Shown here: positions 26,472-35,388 of the stretch, piece after piece | Numbering within the stretch: the stretch's first letter is position 1 | Layout of the letters: every line of letters begins with the position of its first letter | Assembly: GCF_012396505.1 (NCBI RefSeq) | Contig: NZ_JAAXPN010000002.1 | Span: 147,066-211,065, forward strand | Length of the DNA: 64,000 nucleotides | DNA from: Periweissella fabalis | Lineage (GTDB): Bacteria > Bacillota > Bacilli > Lactobacillales > Lactobacillaceae | Direction: 5' to 3' | The notes under the pieces: generated by a model | The model's database searches: none | What the model saw: only the letters and a program-made list of their open reading frames with translations | What the model was told of the DNA's origin: nothing | Position numbers and translations under genes: made by a program

Positions 26472-27104
26472 ATGCAATTATATAGTCCAATTATTATTAA
26501 ACTAGCGTTAGGTATTTTATGCTTAATTTTACAAATTAACTTATTGGGGAAAGGTAATTTAGCACCAACTTCGGCCTTAGATCAAGTTCAAAATTATGTC
26601 CTCGGGGGTATTATTGGGGGTGTGATTTACAATGATAGTATTTCCGTCTTACAATTTTTCTTAGTCCTAATTATTTGGACGATGCTCGTGTTAATTGTTA
26701 AATTTGCTAAAGAACATAACCGTTACATCCGCTTTGTGATTGATGGTCGGCCAATTAGTTTGGTAGAACGTGGACGATTAAATATTAGTAACTGTCTAAA
26801 AGTAGGAATGTCGGCTAATGAATTAATGTTTAAATTACGGATGCAAGGTGTTTATGAGGTTAAACAAGTTAAACGAGCCATTTTAGAGCAAAATGGACAA
26901 CTAACAATCATCAAATTTGGTGAAGATAATATTATTTATCCAATTATTGTTGATGGTCAAGTTGATTTTGATGCACTTAGTCTAGTAAAAAAAGATGAGC
27001 TATGGTTACATAATGAATTAAAAAGACAGCGCCAACGTAATATTCGAAAAATTTATCTAGCTGAATACATTGATGGTAAATTAATAATTCACCGTTATGA
27101 ATAG
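26472..27104 (+). CDS. DUF421 (YetF-like) membrane protein
   Basis: 210 residues: three N-terminal helices within the first ~78 residues (PIIIKLALGILCLILQINLLGKG, then a helix ending in NDSISVLQF), then a soluble DUF421 domain starting RFVIDGRPISLVERGRL. Related Bacillus YetF-type proteins act in spore-germinant or envelope contexts; no role is established in lactic acid bacteria. Paired with the upstream DUF3290 gene. Confidence 0.8.
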   Translation: MQLYSPIIIKLALGILCLILQINLLGKGNLAPTSALDQVQNYVLGGIIGGVIYNDSISVLQFFLVLIIWTMLVLIVKFAKEHNRYIRFVIDGRPISLVERGRLNISNCLKVGMSANELMFKLRMQGVYEVKQVKRAILEQNGQLTIIKFGEDNIIYPIIVDGQVDFDALSLVKKDELWLHNELKRQRQRNIRKIYLAEYIDGKLIIHRYE

Positions 27105-27118
27105 TTAAAGTGAAACAA

Positions 27119-27194
27119 GTTATGATATAACTAATTTGCAGTAAGAGTTTACAACCCAAAAGTGTTTGTAAAGTCTAATATATTCAAATATGAC
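27119..27194 (+). repeat. Terminator-associated dispersed repeat, copy C
   Basis: GTTATGATATAACTAATTTG, CAGTAAGAGTTTACAACCC, AAAAGTGTTTGTAAAGTC, TAATATATTCAAATATG, running straight into the hairpin at 27195. Same order of blocks as copies A and B. Confidence 0.6.
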
Positions 27195-27233
27195 AAATAA
27201 GCCGTTGAAGGAAAATTCTTCAACGGCTTATTT
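27195..27233 (+). terminator. Terminator after the DUF421 gene
   Basis: Perfect 16-bp stem AAATAAGCCGTTGAAG with its complement, seven-base loop. The T-tract is short, so efficiency is uncertain. Confidence 0.75.
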
Positions 27234-27328
27234 ATCAGCTATATACTCAATACGGTATTTTTGTCAGAGCTCATTTTTGACAGCAAAATTAGTTTCTTTA
27301 GTACGAAATGTTTTCACTAGGTTCTTAT

Positions 27329-28183
27329 TTAATCTTCAAATAAAAAGTGCATCACGGTTTTTTCAACTTGGGGATTACGTTTTAATTTTGAATGTTGGGC
27401 ATTGGAACCGGTAAATTCTTGTTGTTGATAAGAAGCACTTCGGCTCGTTAAATATTTTAATGCTTGTGCCGAGTTAATTGGGACGCGACCATCCGACTCA
27501 GAACCATCATTTAAATTACCAAAAATATTTAGTACGTGTGCTGCTTTGGGGAAAGTTGTGTGTAACTTACTAAAGTGATTAAAAATGGTACTTTTAATTG
27601 TTGGTTGGCCATCAGCTAAAAGTGGTGAACGGCTGGCATTGGTACTGCCGGAACCACCAATAAAGCTATTTGAAATACTGGCAATTGCAACATATTTATT
27701 TAAGGTAGGTAAATTAGAATTGTTGCTATTATTTAATAAATATTCAGCTAAAGTACTGTTACCCATTGAATGAGCAACAACATTGAACTTTTTAAAATGA
27801 TATTGATGATGTAATTTTTCAATAATAACACGCAAAATACGAGCATTATGTGCAGGATTACCATTAGTACTATCATCAAAGACAATATTAATTAATGGAT
27901 TATTAGCTTTAGCAGTCAAAGTACCTGTTGTAGCCAAGGTATCATTAGCTCGCACGTGAATTGTTTCGACGGCGGTACCTAATTTTGCCCGCTCAATGGC
28001 ATTAATTAATGGCTGCATTGAACTGGCATTACCACCGAATCCATGTAAAAAAATAGTCGGATTATCGCTAAAGTGGGCATCAGCTGGGGCTTTTTTCATT
28101 AATTGTTTGGCCGGTGTACAGCCACTGAGAATTAGTAAAATGATAGCAAATAAACTAATTAATAAATATTTTTGTTTTAACAT
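27329..28183 (-). CDS. DUF915 alpha/beta hydrolase lipoprotein
   Basis: 284 residues with a lipoprotein signal (positive start, hydrophobic core, lipobox ILSGC about residues 18-22) and an alpha/beta-hydrolase fold: oxyanion region FLHGFGGNASS, nucleophile elbow AHSMGNS, and a C-terminal GSNAQHSKLKRNP with a candidate catalytic His. Such cell-surface hydrolases are common in Lactobacillales; the substrate is unknown. Strong AGGAGG ribosome binding site. Divergent from the broken iminopeptidase. Confidence 0.85.
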   Translation of the reverse strand: MLKQKYLLISLFAIILLILSGCTPAKQLMKKAPADAHFSDNPTIFLHGFGGNASSMQPLINAIERAKLGTAVETIHVRANDTLATTGTLTAKANNPLINIVFDDSTNGNPAHNARILRVIIEKLHHQYHFKKFNVVAHSMGNSTLAEYLLNNSNNSNLPTLNKYVAIASISNSFIGGSGSTNASRSPLLADGQPTIKSTIFNHFSKLHTTFPKAAHVLNIFGNLNDGSESDGRVPINSAQALKYLTSRSASYQQQEFTGSNAQHSKLKRNPQVEKTVMHFLFED

Positions 28184-28307
28184 TTAAAACCTCCTAAAAT
28201 AACATATATTTATTATACCGTCTTAGCACAAATTTTCACGAAAGATAAATTTTACAAGATACTAAAAGTGTTATACTAAATTATAAATCTATAATTAAAG
28301 AGGTAGG

Positions 28308-29215
28308 ATGATGAAAACAGGGACAACAATCATTGAATTGGCTAATGGCTATCATCTTTGGACGAACACACAAGGTACAGGCACAATTCATTTACTCGCT
28401 CTTCATGGTGGCCCTGGGGGTAATCATGAATATTGGGAAGACACTGCTCAACGATTACAAGCCCAAGGCATAGATATTCAAGTCCATATGTATGATCAAC
28501 TAGGGTCATGGTACTCAGATCAACCTGATTTCTCAGATCCTAAAAATGCGAATATTTTAACTTATGACTATTATATTGATGAGGTAGAAGAAGTACGGCA
28601 AAAATTGGGAATTGATAATTTTTACTTAATTGGCCAAAGTTGGGGTGGTGCTTTAACACAACTGTATGCATTGAAATATGGGCAACATTTAAAAGGAGCT
28701 ATCATCTCATCAATGACGGACAACATTGAGGAATATGTAATTTCAATTAATCAACGTCGAGAAGAAGCACTATCTGTTGAAGCTGTTAACTATATGAAAA
28801 TGATTGAAACGACTGGTAAATGGGATGATGAACAATATCAAGCTATGTTCAAGTGTTAAATGAACAATACGTGGATCGTAAACAACCAGTTTTGCCAACA
28901 CATTTAATTTCAACCATGGCCACAGATGTATATGGACCATTTCAAGGTGATAATGAATTTGTGGTTACAGGTAAATTAAAAGAATTTGATTTACGAGATC
29001 AAATTCAAAATATTACAGTTCCAACATTAGTGACTTTTGGTGATCATGAGACAATGCCTGTTGCAACAGCTAAACGAATGGCAAAGCAAATTCCTCATGC
29101 TCGATTAGCCATCACGCCGGAAGCGGGGCATCATGCAATGATGGACAATCCACAAGTTTATTACGCTAATTTAGCACAGTTTATTAATGATGTTGAAACT
29201 GGTGTATTTTCTTAA
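28308..29215 (+). pseudogene. pip: Proline iminopeptidase, frameshifted
   Basis: Alpha/beta hydrolase of peptidase family S33 releasing N-terminal proline. The first frame carries LHGGPGGNHEYW (oxyanion HGGPG), YDQLGSWYSD and the nucleophile elbow GQSWGGALTQLY, then stops at 28859; the second frame (to 29215) carries TFGDHETMP (catalytic Asp) and PEAGHHAMMD (catalytic His). Inserting one base in TTCAAG (28848-28853) restores ...YQAMFQVLNEQYVD..., a ~300-residue enzyme. As sequenced, Asp and His are lost, so the product should be inactive. Start 28308 or the next ATG 28311, after AGAGGT. Confidence 0.85.
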
Positions 29216-29235
29216 AATTAGTAATTTAAAGTCTA

Positions 29236-29267
29236 AATCGTGCATAAATAAGTGCACGATTTTTTTA
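29236..29267 (+). terminator. Terminator after pip
   Basis: Stem AATCGTGCA / TGCACGATT with eight-base loop and T7. Confidence 0.88.
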
Positions 29268-29270
29268 TAC

Positions 29271-29336
29271 TTGAAATTGTTTAGGGGGTATAGTATTATT
29301 TTAGTCACTGATACAACATGAAAAAGGTGACTAAAA
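29271..29336 (+). promoter_or_regulatory. birA promoter with BirA-type operator
   Basis: Promoter TTGAAA (29271-29276), 17-base spacer, TATTAT (29294-29299). Directly after, TTTTAGTCAC (29299-29308) and its perfect complement GTGACTAAAA (29327-29336) flank an 18-base spacer. The left arm touches the -10 box and the right arm covers the ribosome binding site. BirA operators are known as such spaced inverted repeats; here it would let BirA repress birA-bioY when biotin is ample. Confidence 0.75.
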
Positions 29337-30299
29337 TTGAAAGAAGAAATTTTATCATATTTAATGCAACATCCTACTGAGGATACTAGTGGTGAACGAT
29401 TAGCTGAACGTTATCAAGTTAGTCGGAATGCTGTTTGGAAAGTTATTAAACAACTACAAGCTGAAGGGTACTTAATTGAAAGTCAACATCGGCGTGGTTA
29501 TCGCTATTTAGGGACCAAAAATCTATCAGCCGAGCAAATAGCCTTACATTTAGGTCATACTTTAAAAGTTCAAGTATTCCAAACAATTGATTCAACGAAT
29601 AAATTGGCTAAACAACTAGCAACTGAAAATCCGAGTCAACCACTTGCAATTATTGCCAATCAACAAACAGCAGGTTACGGGCGTTATGGACGCGATTATT
29701 ATAGTCCAAAAGATACGGGCGTTTATATCAGCCTATTATTACCAATGACTAATAAAGATGTCACAAGTGGGTTGTTTACAACTGGGGCAGCAGTAGCTGT
29801 TACTAAAGTTTTTGAAACTTTGTATCATATAAATTTACAAATAAAGTGGGTTAATGATTTAATCTATAATAATCGTAAGATTGCAGGCATTATGACCGAG
29901 GGAATTACTGATTTTGAGACAGGATCACTTAGTTATGTGATAGTTGGTATTGGCATAAATTTAACAACTTCTAATTTCCCAATATCGATGCAAAATAAAG
30001 CAGGTTCACTTAATCTCCAAGAACTTGATCGTAACTTATTGGTAGCACATTTATTAGATGAAATGTATCGGCTTTTAATGGGTGAATTGACACCGGATAT
30101 ATTAAATTACTATCGTGAACATTCGCTAGTAATTGGGCATGAGATTATTTTAGATCAACGAGGAAAATTAGTTCAAGGTAGAGTTATTGATATTAATAAT
30201 GAAGGAGCTATTGTTGTATCAACAAATACAGGTTTACAAACTTTTAGTAGTGGTGAAATTACCAAAGTAAAACTTTTAGATGGAGAATATCATGGATAA
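29337..30299 (+). CDS. birA: Bifunctional biotin operon repressor / biotin-protein ligase
   Basis: Attaches biotin to carboxylase carrier proteins via biotinyl-AMP and acts as a biotin-dependent repressor. 320 residues: N-terminal winged HTH (about 1-60; SGERLAERYQVSRNAVWKVI), central ligase domain with TAGYGRYGRDYYSP in place of the GRGRRGR loop, IKWVNDLIYNNRKIAGI (Lys for adenylate), and a C-terminal SH3-like domain. The start is TTG with AAGGTGA upstream. Overlaps bioY by 8 bases, so biotin use and uptake are co-expressed. Confidence 0.93.
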   Translation: MKEEILSYLMQHPTEDTSGERLAERYQVSRNAVWKVIKQLQAEGYLIESQHRRGYRYLGTKNLSAEQIALHLGHTLKVQVFQTIDSTNKLAKQLATENPSQPLAIIANQQTAGYGRYGRDYYSPKDTGVYISLLLPMTNKDVTSGLFTTGAAVAVTKVFETLYHINLQIKWVNDLIYNNRKIAGIMTEGITDFETGSLSYVIVGIGINLTTSNFPISMQNKAGSLNLQELDRNLLVAHLLDEMYRLLMGELTPDILNYYREHSLVIGHEIILDQRGKLVQGRVIDINNEGAIVVSTNTGLQTFSSGEITKVKLLDGEYHG

Positions 30300-30840
30300 A
30301 TCAACAAATAAACGACAAGCAAATTTAAGAACTTTAATTTTAGCGGCTGAGTTCGCCGTTTTTTTAGCAATTTTTGCTCAAATTTCAATTCCATTTGGCA
30401 TCGTTCCATTTACAGGCCAAACTTTAGCACTAGGCTTGTTTGCTAGTATTGCACGTCCTAAGATTAGTTTTAGTGCAGTAGCACTGTATTTACTACTAGG
30501 AGCGATTGGCCTACCTGTTTTTGCCAATGGAAGTGCGGGGTTAGTAGTTCTTTTTGGACCAAATGCAGGATATTTATTTGGCTTTTTGTTTTACGTTATT
30601 TTAGTTGGAAGTGTAATTGTAAAATATCATAAGTGGTGGCAAATTGCTTTAGTAAATTTAATTGCTGCTGTGGGACAATTATTAATCGGGACAATCGTAT
30701 ATGCATTATGGATTCATGTGCCAATTACACATGCTTTATATGCTGGAATGGTGGTCTTTATTCCATTAGCAATTGTTAAAGTACTAATTGTAACTATTGT
30801 GGCAACAAAGATTATTAAGCGTTTTGGTATCTTTAAGTAG
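30292..30840 (+). CDS. bioY: BioY biotin transporter substrate-binding subunit
   Basis: 182 residues, six membrane helices, the S component of an ECF-type biotin importer. QISIPFGIVPFTGQTLAL, YLLLGAIGLPVFA and NGSAGLVVLFGPNAGYLFGF are BioY signatures. No ECF ATPase is nearby; in lactic acid bacteria the shared energising module is encoded beside ribosomal genes. Start 30292 has GGAG upstream and lies inside the end of birA. Confidence 0.93.
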   Translation: MDKSTNKRQANLRTLILAAEFAVFLAIFAQISIPFGIVPFTGQTLALGLFASIARPKISFSAVALYLLLGAIGLPVFANGSAGLVVLFGPNAGYLFGFLFYVILVGSVIVKYHKWWQIALVNLIAAVGQLLIGTIVYALWIHVPITHALYAGMVVFIPLAIVKVLIVTIVATKIIKRFGIFK

Positions 30841-30844
30841 ATCT

Positions 30845-30884
30845 TAAAAGTAACTATTTAAAAGTCCGATATATTTAAATATGA
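30845..30884 (+). repeat. Terminator-associated dispersed repeat, copy D (shortened)
   Basis: AAAAGTAACTATTTAAAAGTC then CGATATATTTAAATATG just before the terminator. It has the ends of copies B and C but lacks the middle block. Confidence 0.45.
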
Positions 30885-30918
30885 AAAAAAGCTGAATTTA
30901 TAAAAATTCAGCTTTTTT
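30884..30918. terminator. Terminator between bioY and pepX
   Basis: Stem AAAAAGCTGAATTT / AATTCAGCTTTTTT with T and A tracts on both sides; serves the convergent pair. Confidence 0.88.
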
Positions 30919-30939
30919 CGTTATCTAGGTGGCTAACAA

Positions 30940-33345
30940 TTAGATGAAAGGTATGTCAATTTGGCTCGCACCTTCATCAATTGTGTAGGTAATATCTTGG
31001 TTTCCTCGAACGGTCATACCAAAGTCGGTTGCATACATAACTAACCCTAATTGATGACCTGCAGGAAGACGATAATAAGTAGGTTGTAATGCTAATTCAA
31101 TATCAACAAATTGATCAGCACGTAGATCATCGGTTTGCCAAGCGTTAGTTCGATTCTGCAAGTTAATATGACCTTTACTAATCATTTTGAATGGTGTGGC
31201 ATTTTTGGCTAACGTAAATTCATTTAAAATATCTTCACGCCATTGGAATCCACTATCAAGTTTGATGCCAAGTGGGGTTGGCTTAACATTTAAGCGTTTA
31301 GCTTCACCATAATCAACTAATTGACAACTAAGCATACCAAAGTTAACAGAACTTTTGACACGTATTTTGACAATAACTCGACCGTCAATAATTTTAGCTT
31401 GCTCAAATGGGACGGTTTGGAATAAAGCTCGGTTCGTTGATAAAGCTGATTTAGGAGCTTTAATTAGATGTTCCCATGTAGCTATATCAGCTGTGTATTT
31501 TTTAAAGTCAGTTTCACCTACTTGATCCATAAAGCTGACTTTACCATTCCCAGGGGTTAAGTCTAATAGACCATTATTTAAAAATAGACTTGTTTTATTA
31601 CTAATTGCATCCCAATCTTTTTCAGCATGCCATGTTTCTGGAATAACATTATCTTGGATTATAACATTTGGTAACAACTCAGGGGCATGATTATCAACAC
31701 CGTATAATTTGTGTGCAAACCATAAATTCATCATGTCGGTAAAATCAATTGAACGCATAGCATTGATGTAAATGTGTTCACCTTGATGAAGGATAATTTT
31801 TTTATTAATGTTAGTCGCATCCAGAGCATGCCAGAGCTTATTAACTTGTTCAGGTTTAACATTCCAGTCATTAAGTCCGTGAACCATAATAACATCAGCT
31901 TTAATGTTAGCGACGTCTTTTAAATAATTCCGAGCATCCCAGAATGTATTGTATGAACCAGTTTCTCGATCTTGATCAATCCCCATTTGATCAAGATACG
32001 CTTGGTAAATATCCTTAATTTGATAAAAATCACCGGGTTGCTTTCGGCGTGAGAAAGTCTCTTCGGCCAAAACATCAGCATCTTCACCCGGATAACCACC
32101 CGGAGCGATTACTAAACCGTTTGAACGATAATAATCATACCATGATGAAATGGCTGCTTCTGAGACAATTGTTTCTAATCCAGCAACACCTGTTGTAGCA
32201 ACAGCCGTAGCTAGGGTACCAAGATATGAACGTCCAGTCATGGCAACTTTACCGTTAGACCAATGAGCTTTAATAGCAATATGGTCAATCTTATTAGTGA
32301 ATGCGACACGATCCCCGTGTACCCATTCAACAACAGCCTTGGCACTAGCAACTTCATATTCATCACCGGTTGTTTGTAAGCCTTCAGAGTCTTTTGAGCC
32401 TATCCCAGCAGAATAAATTACTGCGTAGCCGCGTGCTAAAAAGTAATCATTTAAAGTGTAACTTTGCTCACGAGCAAACGTTTCAGTGGCCTCTTTAGTT
32501 TCAGCTTTAATGTCACGTGCAATACCAGTAGCATTTGAGTTGGCATGGTGCTGGATATCATTATACGTAATTTCTACGGGCTTTTTACGGGTTAATGGTA
32601 CATCAACCGAATGCGTTAATTTGGCACCGTGTTCATCATTAGTCCCTTGATTATATGGTGAGGCCGTAAATAAGACGGGTACTTGTAAATCAGTGTCAAC
32701 TGGTCGAATAATTTCAGCCTTAACTAAGTCACGTTTACCGTTATGATCGGTATCAAAGTCAGTTTCGATGTACACAACTTCATGTAGTAAGTTACGAGTA
32801 TCAAAAATTGGTTGAGATTTTCCATTGAAGAAGAGTGGTCGTGGAGTATCGGTTTCATAAATAAATGGTTGGAAATAGCCACGGGTAGCAAGGCGATCAA
32901 TTAAGGCTTTACCATTTTTAGTGTGTGTATTTAATAATAGGTACCATGCTTCAAATAACGTTTCCCGATCAAATTGATTTGTCTGAACAGTAGGAAGATG
33001 CATTTGATCCATAGATTGTAGTGGATTTTCAATATCGAAATCGATCTCAGGTAAAAATTCAAGTAACTGTAATGCAATCCGATAAAAAATATCAGCGGTT
33101 ACAACTTTGGCAGATGTAATCCAAGTATAAGCATCGCACTTAGGTGTTGCTAATAAAGTACTTAACTTAGTTTTTAAACTAGCTTGATCAGCTACTTCAG
33201 GGAAAGTTTTTTCTAACAATAATTGCAATGTGCTTGGAATTGTTGTTGTGGCTAAGACATTGTTATCAACGAATTTAATTAATTTAAGCTCGGCAAGAAC
33301 TTGACTTGAGTCAACAGGCAATAGGGCAAATTGATTATTTTTCAT
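30940..33345 (-). CDS. pepX: Xaa-Pro dipeptidyl-peptidase PepX
   Basis: Removes X-Pro dipeptides from peptide N-termini (family S15), key for using proline-rich casein peptides; cytoplasmic. 801 residues: N-terminal helical domain, alpha/beta-hydrolase domain with TGRSYLGTLATAV (nucleophile Ser in GxSYxG), HGLNDWNVKPEQ (catalytic Asp region), GEHIYI (His), and a C-terminal jelly-roll ending MYATDFGMTVRGNQDITYTID. The in-frame ATG at 33387 lacks a site; AGAGGT precedes 33345 and the protein then begins MKNNQFALL. Confidence 0.93.
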   Translation of the reverse strand: MKNNQFALLPVDSSQVLAELKLIKFVDNNVLATTTIPSTLQLLLEKTFPEVADQASLKTKLSTLLATPKCDAYTWITSAKVVTADIFYRIALQLLEFLPEIDFDIENPLQSMDQMHLPTVQTNQFDRETLFEAWYLLLNTHTKNGKALIDRLATRGYFQPFIYETDTPRPLFFNGKSQPIFDTRNLLHEVVYIETDFDTDHNGKRDLVKAEIIRPVDTDLQVPVLFTASPYNQGTNDEHGAKLTHSVDVPLTRKKPVEITYNDIQHHANSNATGIARDIKAETKEATETFAREQSYTLNDYFLARGYAVIYSAGIGSKDSEGLQTTGDEYEVASAKAVVEWVHGDRVAFTNKIDHIAIKAHWSNGKVAMTGRSYLGTLATAVATTGVAGLETIVSEAAISSWYDYYRSNGLVIAPGGYPGEDADVLAEETFSRRKQPGDFYQIKDIYQAYLDQMGIDQDRETGSYNTFWDARNYLKDVANIKADVIMVHGLNDWNVKPEQVNKLWHALDATNINKKIILHQGEHIYINAMRSIDFTDMMNLWFAHKLYGVDNHAPELLPNVIIQDNVIPETWHAEKDWDAISNKTSLFLNNGLLDLTPGNGKVSFMDQVGETDFKKYTADIATWEHLIKAPKSALSTNRALFQTVPFEQAKIIDGRVIVKIRVKSSVNFGMLSCQLVDYGEAKRLNVKPTPLGIKLDSGFQWREDILNEFTLAKNATPFKMISKGHINLQNRTNAWQTDDLRADQFVDIELALQPTYYRLPAGHQLGLVMYATDFGMTVRGNQDITYTIDEGASQIDIPFI

Positions 33346-33453
33346 GAATAGACCTCTTCTTTTAAAATGATTAGTTTCATTATACATTAAGAGTTCATTA
33401 GAATTTATTAAAAAACCTTAGCGATGCAGAAATGTAAAAAGTTTAAAAAAAGC

Positions 33454-33482
33454 TTGCGTTCTTAGAATTAGATGTGTATAGT
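33454..33482 (+). promoter_or_regulatory. Promoter of the leader-peptide / permease unit
   Basis: TTGCGT (33454-33459), exact 17-base spacer, TATAGT (33477-33482). Predicted start near 33489, about 28 bases before the leader ORF. Confidence 0.7.
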
Positions 33483-33516
33483 TAAGAACATCTAATAAAG
33501 AAGGAAGTTTAAGGGT

Positions 33517-33576
33517 ATGATTAAAAGTGTAAATACAGTTAAATCAAACTTTTATTTTGGTTATTTCGAGATGTAA
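33517..33576 (+). CDS. Leader peptide of 19 residues, Phe/Tyr-rich
   Basis: MIKSVNTVKSNFYFGYFEM with a ribosome binding site AAGGAAG 10 bases upstream and a good promoter 35 bases before. Five of six residues in FYFGYF are aromatic. The stop codon lies inside the left arm of the hairpin at 33573-33613, so a ribosome on the last codons would mask that hairpin. I do not recognise this peptide from a named family. Leader peptides of attenuators behave this way when charged tRNA or an inducer is sensed; the signal here (Phe, Tyr or a translation inhibitor) is inference. Confidence 0.6.
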   Translation: MIKSVNTVKSNFYFGYFEM

Positions 33577-33728
33577 ATCCGGATGCCAAAATCATTTTGC
33601 CATGCGGGTTTACTTACTACTAAGTATCCGGAATGGCCTGATGAAACTTTTATCAAACCTAGTCAAATTATAATTAATTTGGACGCCTGTATGCTTAGTA
33701 CTTAGCTAGCTTACAAGCGTCCTTTTTT
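33573..33728 (+). promoter_or_regulatory. Candidate transcription attenuator with competing hairpins
   Basis: Hairpin 1: GTAAATCCG / CGGGTTTAC (33573-33613) with inner ATG/CAT and AAA/TTT pairs. Hairpin 2: TACTTA-CTAC-TAAGTA (33611-33626), which shares bases with hairpin 1. Terminator: GGACGC / GCGTCC with inner TGTA/TACA (33681-33722) and T6. ACTAAGTAT (33619-33627) can pair over nine bases (one G-T) with ATGCTTAGT (33691-33699) in the terminator's left side, giving an antiterminator; TCCGGA at 33578 and 33627 offer another exclusive pairing. The logic (which state reads through) is not decided by sequence. Confidence 0.6.
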
Positions 33729-33763
33729 GTTGGAAAATTTAATTTTTGTTAGGAGTATTATGT

Positions 33764-35167
33764 ATGAGTATTGTGCAACGAATGTTCAAAAAAGATAGTT
33801 TAGAAAATTACTTAAATAGTGATAAGCAATTAACTAAAGTATTAGGTGCAAAAGATTTATTAAGTATGGGGATTGGGGCTGTCATCGGTACAGGGATTTT
33901 TATTTTACCTGGAACAGTTGCGGCTACAACCGCGGGACCTGCAATTGTTTTTAGTTTTATTATTGCAGCTATTATTTGTGCATTAGCAGCTATGGCATAC
34001 GCTGAATTAGCTTCCGCAATGCCTGTGGCTGGTTCAGCTTACGCATATGGAAATCTATTGTACGGTGAAGTGATTGGATGGGTCCTTGGATGGGCATTGA
34101 TTTTAGAATACTTATTAGCAGTTGCTGCGATTGCAACTGGTTGGTCAGCTTACTTTAGTTACTTTGTAAAACCATTTTTCCAAATTCCAACTGCAATTGC
34201 TGGTTCATTTGATCCAACCCATGGTTCATATCTCAATGTTGTTGCTATTTTAATTTTATTATTAGTGGGTTGGTTATTAACAAAGGGAAAACAAACATCA
34301 AGTGCTGTACAACGTTTGATGGTACTACTTAAAATCGCTATTATTGTGTTATTCATTGTCGTTGGCTTTTTTTACATTAAAGCCGATAATTATGCACCAA
34401 TTATTCCACCACGAGCACATGGTGCATTTGGAATCCAAGGTGTTTTTGCTGGTGCCGCTAGTGTTTTCTTTGCATTTTTGGGATTTGATGCGGTATCATC
34501 ATCAGCTGCCGAAACTAAAAATGTTAAACGCAATATGCCAATTGGTATCATCGGAACTTTAATTGTCGCAGCTATTCTTTACTCACTAGTTGGATTTGTC
34601 TTAACTGGGATGGTGCATTACACACATTTAAACGTCAGTGATCCAGTGGCATTTGCTTTAGAGCGCGTTGGACAACGAGGGGTTGCTTACTTATTAACCA
34701 TTGGAGCCTTAGCTGGGATGTTTACTAGCTTGATGGCGATGGTCTTTGCTGGTTCACGACTACTATATGCCATGGGACGTGATCATTTATTGCCTGCATT
34801 TTTAGGTGAAATTGATGAAAAAAATGGGCTACCGAAGAAAGCTTTAATCGTAGTAATCATTATTGTTTCAGTTATGGCAGGTTTAGTTCCTTTGGGACAA
34901 TTAGCAGAACTTGTTAACATGGGGACATTATTAGCATTTATTTTTGTTACTATTGGAGTTATTTTGTTACGTAAGAATAAGACAATTAAAAACGCTGGTT
35001 ACAAAATGCCATGGGTTCCGGTATTACCTATTATTTCGGCAATAGTTTCAATTTACTTGATGACAACGTTACAAAAGACAACGCTGATTGCTGGGTTAAT
35101 TTGGTTTATAATTGGTTTGCTGATTTACTTATTTTACGGAATGAAGCACTCACACTTAAATGATTAA
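33764..35167 (+). CDS. APC-superfamily amino acid permease (CAT/YfnA type)
   Basis: 467 residues with twelve or more membrane helices. The first helix signature GIGAVIGTGIFILPGTVAA and the conserved AMAYAELASAMPVAGSAYAYG are those of the cationic amino acid transporter-like branch of APC. FFAFLGFDAVSSSAAETKN is the family helix-6 motif. The substrate cannot be read from sequence. Start 33764 is preceded by TAGGAG; an ATG at 33746 lies over the terminator end and is rejected. Expression is probably controlled by the leader at 33454-33728. Confidence 0.88.
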   Translation: MSIVQRMFKKDSLENYLNSDKQLTKVLGAKDLLSMGIGAVIGTGIFILPGTVAATTAGPAIVFSFIIAAIICALAAMAYAELASAMPVAGSAYAYGNLLYGEVIGWVLGWALILEYLLAVAAIATGWSAYFSYFVKPFFQIPTAIAGSFDPTHGSYLNVVAILILLLVGWLLTKGKQTSSAVQRLMVLLKIAIIVLFIVVGFFYIKADNYAPIIPPRAHGAFGIQGVFAGAASVFFAFLGFDAVSSSAAETKNVKRNMPIGIIGTLIVAAILYSLVGFVLTGMVHYTHLNVSDPVAFALERVGQRGVAYLLTIGALAGMFTSLMAMVFAGSRLLYAMGRDHLLPAFLGEIDEKNGLPKKALIVVIIIVSVMAGLVPLGQLAELVNMGTLLAFIFVTIGVILLRKNKTIKNAGYKMPWVPVLPIISAIVSIYLMTTLQKTTLIAGLIWFIIGLLIYLFYGMKHSHLND

Positions 35168-35266
35168 TAAGCGGATTATGAAAATCGCTTAATAGTAAAA
35201 ATTGTGTTTTTTGGTTCATATTGAAACTAAGTCTTTTTTATATTTAGTTACACTATATAGGTAAGG

Positions 35267-35305
35267 AAAACGTAGACAATACATAAATAATGTCTACGTT
35301 TTTTT
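35267..35305 (+). terminator. Terminator after the permease
   Basis: AAAACGTAGACA with its complement and 12-base loop, then T7. The 100 bases between gene and terminator show nothing clear. Confidence 0.88.
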
Positions 35306-35388
35306 GTGTTAGTAATGATAAAATAAATAACATAGTTAAGTATAAAATCATTTATAATAACAAGTAAAAATAATAGGGAAAAGAACAT

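Noticed and set aside
33483..33763. T-box or lysine riboswitch before the APC permease
   Set aside because: No AGGGTGGNACCGCG T-box sequence, no specifier stem, and the region is too short; the translated leader explains it better.
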